From Lotus japonicus (taxonomy: Eukaryota; Streptophyta; Magnoliopsida; Fabales; Fabaceae): DNA of 64,000 bases. This document shows, piece after piece, positions 1 through 11,799 of the stretch (its first letter is position 1; each line of letters starts with the position of its first letter). The position numbers and the translations under genes were made by a program. The stretch lies in NCBI RefSeq assembly GCF_012489685.1, contig NC_080042.1, forward strand, positions 45,560,066-45,624,065, given 5' to 3'. Below the pieces are notes generated by a model. That model was not told the origin of the DNA. It made no database searches and worked only from the letters and a program-made list of their open reading frames with translations.

Positions 1-243
1 AAACAACATAAATCCTAATCAAATCTAAAATTTAAAAAGGTACTGAATAAATATAGATAAAAACTATCAAAATCTAGCAAATAACAATAAAAACTCATAA
101 AATCATGAATTAATTAAAAATCCGAAAATTCAATAAAAATACCATAAAAATTAATTAATACTCTAAAAATAAATCAAAAATAAATTAAGATAAAATTAAG
201 AAATAAACAACATAAATCCTAATCAAATCTAAAATTTAAAAAA
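1..243. repeat. Two copies of a ~39-bp A+T-rich sequence about 204 bp apart
   Basis: The first 39 bases recur almost exactly at 205-243. Either this is a tandem array with a ~204-bp period cut off by the window edge, or the direct repeats bound a small insertion. The intervening DNA is A+T-rich with no coding potential. Flanking sequence to the left would be needed to tell the two apart. Confidence 0.5.
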
Positions 244-253
244 ATATTTTTTT

Positions 254-352
254 ATGAGAATTAACCTGAGAATGACACGTGTAATATTTTTTATAAGAAT
301 TAACGTGAGAATGACACGTCACTAAGAATTAACGTGAGAATGACACGTCACT
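254..352. repeat. Short tandem repeat with ACACGT cores
   Basis: Three units each contain GAATTAAC, GAGAATGACACGT and a following CACTAA or GTAATA. The last two are identical 29-bp units. Each unit carries an ACACGT core, and the first makes GACACGTGT, a palindromic G-box/ABRE-like sequence. It lies more than 1 kb beyond the 3' end of the carotenoid hydroxylase gene, so a regulatory role is not implied. Confidence 0.6.
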
Positions 353-387
353 AAATCAGTCTGATAGAAGTTCTTCTTTTCTAATAT

Positions 388-447
388 ATATTGATATTGA
401 TATTGATATTGATATTGATATTGATATTGATTGATTGGTTGATTGAT
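388..447. repeat. (TTGATA)n / (TTGA)n microsatellite
   Basis: A hexamer TATTGA/TTGATA run passes into imperfect TTGA tetramers. Confidence 0.8.
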
Positions 448-957
448 TACACGATTGACTTATGTATAATTTAAAAATTACATATATATGAAAACTAATT
501 TATTCATTACAAAATTTTAACATAAAATTTCGTGCAGCACACAGGTTATCGCACTAGTACCATAATAAGAATAAATTAATGAAGAGAATTAGTGATTTCA
601 TTAAGTTGAAAATGCATAGTAAAGTGTTTCTATATATACACAAGAGGATTAAATAACTAACCAGTCTAACTATTCCAGCTGTCATCTAACTACCCTCTAA
701 CGACCTTCTAACCATCATAACAAACTTCTTACTTCCTAAATACTACAGTTGTAATAAACTTTCTACTAACTTATAAGCTCTCATATATCTTTTCAACTTG
801 CGGTTAAAATATCAGCTCATTTAAAATTTGAAAGTCTGCATAATCTTTTTTTTTAACATAAAGTGTGCATAGTGTAAATTAATATCATATAATTCACTAG
901 TTTGGCTTATTGATCTATAAAATTTTAATAAATAAAAAAATTGAGAAAACTTTATTA

Positions 958-991
<34 letters not shown>

Positions 992-1002
992 TTTTTTTTT
1001 TT

Positions 1003-1041
<39 letters not shown>

Positions 1042-1548
1042 GTTATATGCTAACTTCAAATTATCATAGAAAGTCAGATTAAGATATAAGAAGACAAATA
1101 ATTTCAGCCTTATGATATTATTATTCACACTGAGATTGTGTACTTTCAGTCCAAGAAAACCCTACCCTGCATTTTAGGGGTTTGTATTGGTGGTGTCACC
1201 AAGGCCCTTCCCTCCTTGAGTGGCATACATAGCTAAATGCCCCACAGGAGGGACCAACCAACTGTGAGCAAATGGAAGTTAGCTGACTGACCCCTTCCCA
1301 CTAGGGGCATGAGGGAATGCAACATGGGTACTTTCTCCCATTTCTCATAGCTAAAGCCAAAAACAGAAGGCACCAATTATATCTTGCACAACCTTCTGTT
1401 TATTACTGTTATTTTACATCTATTTTCTCATGCGCCCTGCTATAACTAGTTACTGTATAAATGCAAGCAAAACTTTTCATATCATTCAATATTTCTTTAC
1501 ACTGATAACTCTGCTTGTGAGACAACTCTAGATTAGTATTTGCTTTTG
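448..1548. other. Non-coding 3' flank of the BCH gene with an (ATT)n microsatellite
   Basis: No gene was recognised. An ATT trinucleotide run interrupted by a T-tract lies at about 951-1039. A less A+T-rich block at about 1120-1440 precedes the last BCH exon on its downstream side. It may hold the BCH 3' UTR and polyadenylation signals, but no clear signal stands out. Confidence 0.5.
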
Positions 1549-2506
1549 TCATGAACTATTATTGTATGATCTTATCCTCCTATTTATCTCTTTCTCCAGC
1601 TCTTCTAGACCTCCCACCTCTTCAAGTTCCTGCGCGCCATATTGATCACCCAACAATTATTATAGCACCACAATAAAACTAAAGCGTCCAACTAACACAT
1701 AAAAATAATATGGAAGACATGAGCTCATCAATTCAGTGCATGGTTGGATCAGCATCACTATTGACTAAAGTGTGAATTGAATGTGAAGTAATTTATGTAT
1801 GATACATTTATGAAAATGTGATTTTTGTTGATGATATTGTGAAAATTAGTTGTAAAATCTCACAATTGATTATGTTCAATGTAAAACTATTCTCTCTAAT
1901 TTCTACCAGAATTAACTTTACCTTTGAAATCAATTTTCTAAAATAACTCTGAAACGTTGATATTTTCATTCATAATTGATTTTACTCTACATGAATTGAG
2001 TGTGGATTCTCAACGAGGAACGGAACACACTCTAATAGCTTAATTGTGTACATCAACTTCTTTTTTCTCAGAATTAACTCCAGTACCTAAAAGCTCCTCG
2101 CATAAACTGTCCATAACGTGTTTAAATATGCTTCTCTTTATCAGAATCAACAGTAAGAACAAAAGCTAATCACAATAGCTTCTACCCAAAAAATTGACTC
2201 CAGCTTCAAAATTGATAAAAGGGTTTTCAAACATGCACTCTATTCTTTCATAATTCATTTTAACATGTAAAAAAAACTTTGAAAGTAGTTTTCTGAAGTC
2301 AAAATTCATTATAGGTGAAGCAAATTAATCCAAACATACTATAAATTTTAACAAATAAATATACATATATTTAACTGAAGAATTTGGCTCTTACCTTTGG
2401 TCCCAAAAACAGCCCATATGGCACCCCACTGAACTTGTCTGAATGGTGAAGCTGAAATAACGACAAGAAAATCATGGGTATCAGATAGCCCCAAACTTAG
2501 ACAAAA

Positions 2507-2537
<31 letters not shown>

Positions 2538-4190
2538 TATCTTTTTGACATGCTAATGAAAATGAAAATTATATCATAATAAAAATGTTAAAACCATAGT
2601 GATAATTACTTTGTGAGCAGCAGCTACCCTTCTGAAGTAGGGCACATCGGCAATGGGGCCCACTGGGAATCTCCTATGAACCAAACCATCATGAACAAAC
2701 ATGTAGGCCATCCCAAAGACAGTAATTCCAAGACCCTGCTCTCATAGAAGGTGTCACAGTAAAAGTTAATGTTCAGTTGCTTTACCATGAAGTAGTTATT
2801 TTTCATTGGTTACACTCTACAGTGATATAGCTCCCAAGAAAGAGTGAGAGAGAGAACAAAACAAAAGGTTTTGAAAGATACACGTACCGCACCGAAGCAG
2901 AGGCCAGGGACTAGTCCTTTGTGAAAGAAACCATAGGATAGGAGAGCGATGGCAGGGACAGCGTTGATTATTGCAAAAACATCGTTCATCTCGAAGGGTC
3001 CTTCTCTTGGTTTATGGTGGGACTGTAAAATTGAAGCAAAATTAAGTAAAATTCATGTTTTGAGTTGCTATCAAATACTAATAGTTTATTGTGATTGGTT
3101 GCTGAGAAATTGCAAGGTCAAATCAAAATTGAAGAATTTTCCTTTTTTTGGTCTTGGACTATGTGGTGTTTAGAGGGGAAAAGAAAAATCACCATTGAAA
3201 ACCAACAAGGTTTGAATTTTTATGCTTATGTGCTTCTTGAATTTGCTACAAATTGACTGAAAAGATGAAGGGGAGATAAAAAAACAAGGGGGAAAGAGTT
3301 GGAAGCATATAATTATACCTCATGCATGTGCCACAAGGAAGCATGCCAAAGAGCCTTGTGAGCCCATCTAGCCCAAAACTCCATACCCACCTGAAAAAAA
3401 TCAGATGAATTTTATCACCCAAAATTAAATGAACCCCAGATGAATTTTATAGCAAATAAGGCACCCATCCTGAAGTTCATTTTTGGTTTTGTCTTGGAAA
3501 TCCCCTAAACTTATGGTTTTACCAAAAGTTTTAATTTTTGGGAGATCTCCAACAAAAGGAAACATACAAAAAGTTCCAAAACTGAATTGGGATCAGAAAT
3601 GATAAAATACTAAATAAATTAATAGGACTTACAGCAGCACCCACTGATAGAGCAAATGTACCAAACATTTCAGACCAAGAAACTTCTCCACCCTGCACCA
3701 AATAAACCCAATTTTTTATTTCAAAATTATCAACCCATCCCAATGAAAAAAAAAAACCAAAGACACCACTAACCTCCATTTGCCATGAGAATCTATAATA
3801 AACAGCCAAAACCGCCATGGATGTGATTCCAAAGCTAGACATCACAGCTGCAACGAGATACGTGAACCTCTCTGATTTCTTCCTAGCCAATTTCTCCGCC
3901 AATTTCGCAGACACGACTTGAGTAGGAGAAGGTCTTTGTTCTTGTCCTTGTTCTACCGCATCGGTTTCCATGGGGGTGCTGCGTTTTGGATCCTCCATGA
4001 GGACACAGACGGTGAAGCTCGTAGTCATTCTTCGGGTGCGAGGGGTTGAGCTGTGATGGAAACATCGCAAGGGGGAGGAGGAGAAGGAGAGTGCTGGAGG
4101 TGGGTTGAGGAGGAGGGGGAACGACGGTGGTTGATGGTGGCGGCGGAAGAGGGGCTTCACGGTTATGGTGGCGGAGAGTCCTGCCGCCAT
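1549..4190 (-). CDS. BCH: Beta-carotene 3-hydroxylase (non-heme di-iron), seven exons
   Basis: It hydroxylates the beta-rings of beta-carotene to give beta-cryptoxanthin and zeaxanthin in plastid membranes, using ferredoxin-delivered electrons and O2 (family knowledge). Exons on the minus strand are 4190-3774, 3692-3633, 3390-3319, 3022-2888, 2735-2610, 2451-2395 and 1629-1549. All introns are GT-AG and all junctions are phase 0, giving 315 aa plus TGA, the usual plant BCH length. The Ser/Pro/Arg-rich N-terminus resembles a plastid transit peptide, with a first membrane segment near residues 109-131. The di-iron histidines are all present: H170-x4-H175, H182-x2-H185-H186, H243-x4-H248 and H269-x2-H272-H273. 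The acidic C-terminus (ELEEVGGLEELEKEI) is conserved in the family. The ATG at 4190 (MAAGLSAT) matches family starts; an in-frame ATG at 4358 would add 56 non-transit-like residues. Intron 6 is 765 bp and carries an (AT)n tract. The gene looks intact. Confidence 0.95.
2514..2540. repeat. (AT)n microsatellite in BCH intron 6
   Basis: A pure AT dinucleotide run follows an A-tract inside the sixth intron of the hydroxylase gene, just past its 5' splice site at 2394-2393 on the minus strand. Confidence 0.85.
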
Positions 4191-4380
4191 AGCCGGAGCT
4201 TGGTTTGGAAGAAGCTGAAGATTGCACAGAAGGTGTTTGTGTTTATCTCTGAATGAAGGTGTGGAGTGAAGGTTTAAAAAGGGGGGAAAACAGAGACCAC
4301 AGCTTTCTTTGCTGTGAATGGAACTTTGTAATGAAAGTGCTTGTGTGGGGCCAATCAAGGAATTAGTTGGTATACAAAAT
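4191..4380 (-). promoter_or_regulatory. Probable leader and proximal promoter of BCH
   Basis: Upstream of the ATG on the minus strand lies a pyrimidine-rich leader. A CTTTTTAAA motif around 4268-4278 could serve as a weak TATA element, and a CCAAT-type motif (GATTGGCC on the minus strand) lies near 4350. Position and composition suit a promoter, but the start site is not proven. Confidence 0.35.
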
Positions 4381-5454
4381 TGTTTTAAATGTATAATTGA
4401 TGGGCTATTAAATAACTATAATATTTAATATTTGACTGTTAGAAATTTCACTTATGTTAAGTTATTGATCTATCAAGGACTATGATAATTTAATCTAAGT
4501 TTTTGTCCGAGTTATTTAAATAACTTCTTCTTTTAATACATCGAAAAAGATAAATTACATCCTCTAAAGTTTAATTCATGGACTTTCTCATTCCCAACTC
4601 ATATATCACTTATTACTTGAACTATCTTTCGAGGACATTTTGATAACTTCTTTGATATTAGTTTTTAATAATCAACATGATTTAAAATTATTTCAAACAA
4701 ACAAAACTTAATTTAAAATTTGTAATTTTAGGAACTAATATGATGTGATCATTGTGTATATTTTCTTAATAACTGAATTGATTGCCTTTACTTTTATAAA
4801 TTTTTAGATAAAATTCACTTTTTTGGAAGTTAAAATATTGTCCTGAAGCGAGACTCAAGGGGTTGAAACAGCGGTAGTCAGTGATGCTGAGTCAACCAAG
4901 AGAGAGTTGATGGTGTTGTCGGTGGAATTGTCGGAGTGATATGGCATTTTGACTAGGGCGAGGAGTGTTATTATGATGAGGAAACGTTTAGGCATGGTTT
5001 ACGGCTGTACTGATGATGTTGTCATCGTTCAGGTTGCTGATCAGATCAATGGTTGCAGTTCTCCTTAGGATAGCTTGGGGTTTGGGTGTTCCTTCGGTTT
5101 TTCGGGGTCTTAAAGGATGTTTGCTTGACTTTGGGCGTTTCTGGCTTTTTTTGGATCCTTTCTGAGTTTGCTGTTCTTTCTTTTTGGATTGGGTTGTTTC
5201 CGACGTTGCTGGTTTTTTGAACCCGTTTTGAGGTGGGTTGTACATCATGACATTCACCTCATTTATATAACTATGCTTTAGGAAAAAAAATTGCCCACTC
5301 CAATGCTTGCAGTTCTCCTTATGTTGTTTTTTTCTTTGATTTTGGAGATAGAAAAATCAGGGCTTCAATGTGGTTGTGGATGAAGATGATGAAGAAGAAT
5401 TGGAGAAGAACAAGAGGAATGATGATGAATAAGTATATAAATAAAACTCCAGTC
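4381..5454. other. Intergenic DNA with an unrecognised 89-codon basic ORF
   Basis: No known gene. The minus-strand ORF 5257-4988 encodes a Lys/Gln/Ser/Pro-rich peptide with no domain I recognise. The block at 4840-5250 is less A+T-rich than its surroundings and may be the body of an older transposable element, since a Mutator-like terminus follows at 5759. A ~100-bp stretch near 4530-4640 resembles diverged sequence at 18460-18560, so it is dispersed repeat DNA. Confidence 0.4.
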
Positions 5455-5759
5455 ATGATTTAACTAATAGATTGTGTAGCTCAACTGATAAAGTGGGTGT
5501 TTTGTTAGTTCAAAGTTCTGAGTTCGAATTCCTCAACCCTTTTTCAAGTTCAATATTTTGTTTAATAATGTGTCACGCCACGTAGGATGTTGAAGTGAAA
5601 TTTAACAACGTACGTCGTCCATTTTTTAACATCAGAGTGACGGAGGGGCATTCGTTGCACTTTTGAGAAACATGGAGAGTACAAACATATACAAAAAAAG
5701 AGTATGGACGACATTTGCACAAACTTGATACATTAGGGGCTTGAAATGCTTTTAAGCCT
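5455..5759 (+). mobile_element. Right part of a Mutator-like MITE related to 10496-11027, with a tRNA-like Pol III promoter
   Basis: The right end (about 5600-5759) is homologous to the right TIR of the complete element at 10496-11027: a GGAGGGGCA-like stretch, then TTTGCACAAACTTGA, then a terminus at GCTTTTAAGCC. Its interior has an A-box-like TAGCTCAACTGATAAAG (about 5477-5493) and a B-box-like AGTTCGAATTCC (5521-5532) about 30 nt later, followed by a T-run. The other copy carries matching boxes in the same place. The left TIR was not found, so this copy is truncated or strongly diverged. Confidence 0.5.
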
Positions 5760-5867
5760 AAATTCTTTTATTGCATGCTCTATAACATCAAGTACAAACA
5801 CAACAGATTATTCCATCCCTATAGGAAATAGAGCGTGAGCTTGATTCCTTGAGCAAGAAAATATTTA

Positions 5868-6330
5868 ATCCATCGCCACCACCACACCTTCACCACCACC
5901 CTCCATCTCCACCGCCACCACTAACGCTGCCTCCACCACCAACCTCAACCACTGCCGCAGCCGCCATTTCTATCACCACTATCACCGCCATCACCACCAC
6001 CAGTATCTTTGTCACATTCCAACACCACCACCATCTGAACCGCCGCTTTTACCACCACCCTACAACATTGCTACAACCACAATGCTCTCCACCAACACCA
6101 TCTGCCACCATTACTACGACCATTAATACTGCTTCCATCACTCTCCACCGCCATCGTCAACGTCACCACCACTACCTATCGCCACAACCCACCACCACTA
6201 TCGCCACAATCACTTTCCTCCATCGCTACCACCACTGTCACCTCTATATCCACCGCCACAACCACCATCGTCATCACCGCTACTACGTAATGTTGTCATG
6301 GTGACGCCACCTCGACCACCACCATCATCT
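5868..6330 (+). repeat. Degenerate (CCA/CAC)n trinucleotide-rich tract
   Basis: About 460 bp dominated by CCACCA, CCGCCA and ATCACC. It is open in one plus frame from 5849 to 6304, but the product would be only His/Pro/Thr/Ser low complexity with no family resemblance, so I treat it as repeat, not gene. A similar tract lies at 17680-17905. Confidence 0.75.
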
Positions 6331-7265
6331 TCATCACCCACTAATATTATCATCTTCTTTATACTATTTATCATTATTTAATATGTCACGAAATATATGA
6401 TTATGTTACTTTAAATAAAATGATAAGTTATACAATGTATGGCAAATTGTTATATTGTATTAATTTTTTATGAGGCTTTATATTATCTGATTTGATACAT
6501 TCTAGTTTTATATTATTAGGCTTTATTTTATAAAACATACCAAATGGACTTTAGAGATCGATGTATATTTTTTTTCTTTTGAATTTAATAGATATGTATT
6601 GTAGTGTAAAATAGTTTTACACGGAGGTAACCAATCATAACATGTCACGTATGAGAAATAATAACTTTTATTTTAAATTTTAATTATAACAAATATATTT
6701 TTTATGATGTGACGGAATTCACATTCCTTTAATTCTTTCCTTTTTGAATTATAAACTTATCTTGACTCTTCAATTGTGGAGGGGCGGTGAGTGGAGCAGT
6801 GTATCCGGTCAGATTCACAAGTAGGACCTTCCCGGTTATGTTATGTCATGACATTCTTTTGTGAGCCAATTATTCAATGCACAAGATATTGCAAGAAACC
6901 TGGAAGAAAGGAAAATGACCATTTTCAACGACACAATAATCTCTTAAGCTATTGTTTAGATTGATGATATATAATGAAGAGAAACGAAATAAAGCATAAT
7001 GTAACTTAATCAAATGAAGTGGAAGGAAATTAAAAAAGTATTTTTCCTTTTTTCTGAATATTTTAGGATTTTTTTAAAGCTACTATTTTATGATTGAAAT
7101 AGAATAAATTTATCATGTCATTAGTTGGACAATTGATGGGACATAATGAATAATTTTTTTATTTCTATGTTTCCATTATTATAAAAATATTAATTTGCAT
7201 TACAGATAGTTTTTTATAGGCATTTGCATTACAATTAGTAATAAACCATATATATCTTAAGTTTA
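6331..7265. other. A+T-rich intergenic DNA
   Basis: No coding feature. A short palindrome, GTGTAAAATAGTTTTACAC, near 6604-6622 is shared exactly with 48247-48265 in the first half of a polygalacturonase intron. It marks a dispersed element family. Confidence 0.4.
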
Positions 7266-7273
7266 GCATGTTA

Positions 7274-8001
7274 TTTCAGCCAGCTTATAACTTATTTGAA
7301 CTAGCTTGAAAATAATTTAAAAGTGTTTAATAAATGAGTTTATTTCAATCGCTTAAAGCTTTTATATATGTAGCTTTATAGCTTATTGAATTTATTCTCA
7401 TTTTTATCCTTACCATTATAATAAAATTCTATCATTAATTTTTTTTATATCTATAAAAACACTAGATCCTTATTTTTTATTTTGAAATAATTACTATTGA
7501 AGCGTTAATTTAAAATTTTTAATTTTTTTAATTTAGAAAATTATAAGCTTACTTTATTAAATTATAATATAATAATATTTGTTTTATTCAATTTAAATTA
7601 ATAAACATATGAAAAGTAAAATTAAGTTAAGAATTAGTATGTACCAAAAAAATTAGAATTATTATTATAATTATAAGATGATAGATAATTTGAATTAAAT
7701 AGAAATATTTAAAATGGTAATTATTTTAATATTTTTTTTTGTTACAAGAGGAAAGGTCATTATTTTAATATTTTAATACCATGTATGTATTGATTTGTAA
7801 ATAAAAACATAAAAAAATTATACAAGATGTCATTAAACAATTTCAACTTGTCCAAGTTTTACCAAAAACTCTTTTTTTTCGATCAAGTAGTTTTTCAGCT
7901 ATCAACTTTTAGTTGTCAGCTTTTAGCTTTCAGTTAGCTTTTAAGCTTTCAACTAGCTTTTAAGAACTAATTTTTATGCTTTCAACTAGCTAATCAGCTA
8001 G
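7274..8001. mobile_element. hAT-like non-autonomous element (MITE)
   Basis: It is bounded by the 8-bp direct repeat GCATGTTA at 7266-7273 and 8002-8009. Both ends are dense in AGCTT/TTAGC/CAACTAGC motifs in opposite orientation, typical of hAT subterminal repeats. The terminal inverted match itself is weak (TTTCAGCCAGC against CTAGCTGATT). There is no coding capacity. Confidence 0.5.
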
Positions 8002-8703
8002 GCATGTTAAATATAGCAAAAAAAAATTATCTTCAAGTCAATAATTTATTTCATTCTATATGTGTATGGTCATAAAACATTGGATTCATTAATTTTATTT
8101 TTATTTTAGAGGATAAAAAAATTAGGAATTACTTACAAACTTTTAGATTTTCAAAAATTGTTTAGTTTGGGTTTACCTTTGTCTCTCTTAACATAAAATT
8201 TTAACTGCTTCATCATTGGATATGTATGTATGTACACTCACCTCATTGACTTAGTGTGTATTTTAGATACACTTTTTCTTAATCAAACCAATATGTATTT
8301 TAGATACACTTTCAATGAATTTTTTTTTTCAAATAAACAAAAAATTGAATTGAAATAACTTTTACATCTATTTTAACTCTAATATAAATATATTAAAGAA
8401 CTTAAATGAGGTCAATTTTTTTATATTCTCAACTTTTTTCGAAGGCTTACCTATATGATTGAGGGAGCAAAATTAATATTTTTTTTACAATATGATCGAG
8501 TTCTAAAAGAAATAAACAAAAAAACATTGATTATTTTGTACATTCAAATTCTACTCTCTTTCCCTTTTTTCCTCTCTCTTCATCACTAAGAACGAGTCAA
8601 AATCACCTGTTTTAATTCTGTGTCTCCCTCTCTCTCCCGCCTTTCAGAATTAGACACGTCAATTAAATACCCACATCACTATTTAACACCGTTATTTCTT
8701 TTA

Positions 8704-9499
8704 GGCTTAATTGCACATTTGCTCCCTCATCTTTCATCATTGTGTGAAGTCCCTCCCCCATGTTTAAAAAGAGCAGCTTCTCTTCCTCATGTTTCAAACT
8801 GTGCTGCCGTTAACTTTCCATCCAATTGCTAACGGCGATTGCTATTTTCACCTCCTTATTTTACTAACCACACCCCCTCAATCATAAATAAAAGTAAAGG
8901 AAATAAGTTAAATACAATAAATAATTAATAAGACTCTGAATTTCACTAAAAAAGATTCCATTCTATCATCATGGTGTGATTTGTTGTTTTCTTTATCCGA
9001 TTTTGCTACCTTATTAATCCAATGAACAAAGCAAACAACTGTTGATGAGGTGGGAAGCATGTGATGGAAGTGACAAAGTTGCGAGGATGAAGAGTGGAAG
9101 TCGCAGGAACAACGGTGACAGCAGGAGGAAGGAAAAAACACTTTCAGTAATTTCAAAAGCATTAGGTTACACTGATTAAATTTGCGGTAAAAAAATTGTT
9201 GGGTTTTTTGTTGTATACCATGAAGAAGATGAAGATTATGACGGAAGACATAAAGATGATAGATTTTCGGTTTTGAGTTTTTTATTAATTTTTTTCTTTC
9301 CAGAAATTGTGTAGGGGGTGCAGATAGTAAAAAAAATGGGGTGAAAATAGCAACCTCTGTTAGCTTTCACACGGTTAACTAACGGAATGGGCATATTTTC
9401 ACAAATTAATACATGAGGGAAAGAATCTGCTCATTTTAAACATGGGAGAGAGATTTCGCACAACGATGAAAGATGAGAAAGCAAATGTGCAATTAAACC
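8704..9499. mobile_element. Mutator-like MITE with long TIRs (GGCTTAATTGCAC family)
   Basis: It is flanked by a perfect 9-bp TSD, TTTCTTTTA (8695-8703 and 9500-9508), diagnostic of Mutator superfamily insertion. TIRs of roughly 150 bp begin GGCTTAATTGCACATTTGCT on the left and match the reverse complement of the right end with small indels. The interior (8850-9350) has no transposase. The termini match the larger element at 14170-16897, so the two are one family. Confidence 0.85.
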
Positions 9500-9508
9500 T
9501 TTCTTTTA

Positions 9509-10486
9509 AAGCTCTCCGTTTACTGTCTTCCTTCCTTCGATGGTTGATTGAGCAAGCGGTGGCACAACGCAGATCTGGTCTAGAGACTATGCTTCTATTG
9601 GCATTCTATCACAATCGTGATTCTCTCCAAGCCTCCTTTTAGGAAGTTTTGGGAAAGATATGTTACTTCTCTGTAACTTTCATCCTATTATTCCAATTTT
9701 GAATCCTCTCAATTCCGCAAAAGAGCACCATGGATACAAAATATTTTCCTTTGTGAGTTCCATTGTAAGTTTTTTCCATTTACCAAAACATATCTTACAG
9801 AGGCTATCAAAACCCATCGACTATGCTGTGTGGGAAAGCAACAGAAGGATGAGGAAAAGAGAGACAAATTAAAGAGCAGGGGAAAGAGAAGAGAAATGTC
9901 AGAGGCAAAGACATACATAATAAAAAAACAGATATGGGCGCGGGTATGCATCTCCTTCGTGGATTGGGGATGGATTTCGCGTGAATGGAGAGGAGAAGTA
10001 AAGGTGCACACGAGAACGTTGAATTGGGGGCTTTGATTTCTCGTTTTTTCTTCGTCTAAAAAACTCAGATCTGGGAAACATCAGAAAAAAGTACCACGGA
10101 TTTGAGTGGATTAATGGAACAGACGAACCGTGTTGTTCGATGATTGCCCTTCAGAAAGAAAATGTTTCGTGCAAGAGAGAGGCATTTAACGTCGTTAATC
10201 AAATGAAAAAACTGTGAAAATTGATGTGTACATTTTAAATGATGTGTCATGTTTTTATTGGAGAGACAGGGTTGGAGACATAAATAGAAGACAGATGATT
10301 TCTACACTAAGAACACTTGATCGGCAATAACCCATAACTCACACAAACCCTTTCCCTTCAGTAGTTGTTAGGTTTTGTATGAATCAATAATCAAAGAATT
10401 TGTTTTCAGAGAATTTGTTTTCAGATCCCCTTCCTTTTTAAGTGAAAACTCATCATGCATCCTTATTTTTTTGAAAAACCAAATAA
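9509..10486. other. Intergenic DNA, no recognisable gene
   Basis: Several short ORFs on both strands overlap at 9660-10250 but none resembles a known protein. The block at 9830-10020 is purine-rich on the plus strand, as a 5' leader would look if read from the minus strand. No matching coding exon follows. Confidence 0.4.
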
Positions 10487-10495
10487 ATAAATATA

Positions 10496-11027
10496 GGCTA
10501 AAAAGCATTTTTGGCCCCTGATGTTTCAAGTTTGTGCAAATTCTGCCCCTACTCTATTTTTGTCGACGTTTCTACCCCTCATGTTTTCAAACAGTGCACC
10601 GTCTACGCCTCTGTCAGTCAGGCTTTCTCAGAAGAGGTTCCTGAGTGGATTGGAGAGATGAAGAGGAGTATATGAAGTTGATGATGATCAAGAAAATGAT
10701 ATAAATTAAATTTGCTTGAGGTATATATCAATTATGTATGTAACTGAACTGGGTAAATGCATATTTTGTTACTTACAGGTCTTGAGTTTGAATCTCCCAT
10801 ACCCCTTTTTTTCAATTTCACTTATAATTTCCACGTGGCAGGTCAGAAAAATATTTATAAAAAAAAAGTCAAATCAGGTCATACCGTTAGTTTTTTAATG
10901 TTTGACTAACGGAGGGGTAGACGGTGCACTGTTTGAAAACATGAGGGGTAGAAACATCGACAAAAATAGAGTTGGGGTATAATTTGCACAAACTTAAAAC
11001 ATCAGAAGCCAAAAGTGCTTTTTAGCC
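10496..11027. mobile_element. Mutator-like MITE with 9-bp TSD and internal tRNA-like boxes
   Basis: The TSD ATAAATATA is perfect (10487-10495 and 11028-11036). TIRs of about 125 bp start GGCTAAAAAGCA and match closely. Between them, at about 10741-10797, are an A-box-like TAACTGAACTGGGTAAATG and a B-box-like GAGTTTGAATCTCC about 25 nt further on, then a T-run. The fragment at 5455-5759 has the same arrangement. There is no transposase, so it depends on an autonomous relative. Confidence 0.85.

Positions 11028-11074
<47 letters not shown>
11028..11074. repeat. (AT)n microsatellite next to a Mutator-like TSD
   Basis: A long AT run starts within the right-hand target duplication of the 10496-11027 element, so the element inserted at the edge of the microsatellite or the array expanded there later. 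Confidence 0.85.
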
Positions 11075-11081
<7 letters not shown>

Positions 11082-11797
11082 GAGGGACTAAAGCCTCCAA
11101 ACTCATCATGCATCATTGCATCCTAATTAAAATGCAAATCGCCATTAATGATTTCAATTTCCCCTTTACCCCACACTGATGGTCACCACGGCATAGCACA
11201 ACTACCCCTCAAGTCTCATGCATGTAATATAGGTACAATGATCGATCTCTGCAAAAAGATAAAACCCATTCTCCAAAAAAAAAATTAGATGATGATATAA
11301 AACAACACTATTTTCTTAACAATTTGTAGTGTGGCCATAAATTTACACACTAATATTATTACATAGATACATTTATTTTATATCCTTGTTAGTTAACTTA
11401 TTTGAATATTTGTCGAACCTTCCACTTGCAGTGTAGCCCCAATGTAAATAGCAGAACAGTCGAGGCCGCATCTTCTTCAGCTCATGCACGCAGCTTTTAA
11501 AGGATCGAAAAGAAAACGATAGATTCTAAGGCTTAGTGAATTAAGGGATTGGAATCTGAGATGCGGCTGCACTACATCCATAACTTGCATTGCTAGGGAT
11601 GCATAATATAATCTCCAGTTTGTGTTGAACCATGTGGTTCAGAATCGAAATCCCACAAAATTGTGAGTTCAATATGCAGTTGAAATTTGGTCATCATTCC
11701 GACACATACGTTTGCATGACCCTACCATAGTACACTTTTAACATCAGGCTCAATAAAGGCCAAAGTAGAAACAAAATTGCATTTATTACTAGTTGCA
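11075..11797. other. Intergenic DNA with a weak inverted repeat
   Basis: No gene. GCCGCATCT at about 11464-11472 and AGATGCGGC at about 11559-11567 are inverted copies separated by about 90 bp, but pairing outside the core is poor. Confidence 0.35.
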
Positions 11798-11799
11798 TA

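Noticed and set aside
4191..4358. Upstream in-frame ATG for the BCH gene at 4358
   Set aside because: The 56 added residues do not look like a transit peptide, and family proteins start at MAAGLSAT (4190).
5477..5532. A functional tRNA gene
   Set aside because: A-box and B-box motifs are present, but no acceptor stem or anticodon arm can be drawn; it belongs to a MITE interior.
5849..6304. 151-codon His/Pro-rich open frame
   Set aside because: It is a translation of a CCA/CAC trinucleotide tract with no family resemblance, and all frames are biased by the repeat.
11464..11567. Possible microRNA hairpin
   Set aside because: Only a 9-bp core pairs (GCCGCATCT / AGATGCGGC); the rest of the arms do not.
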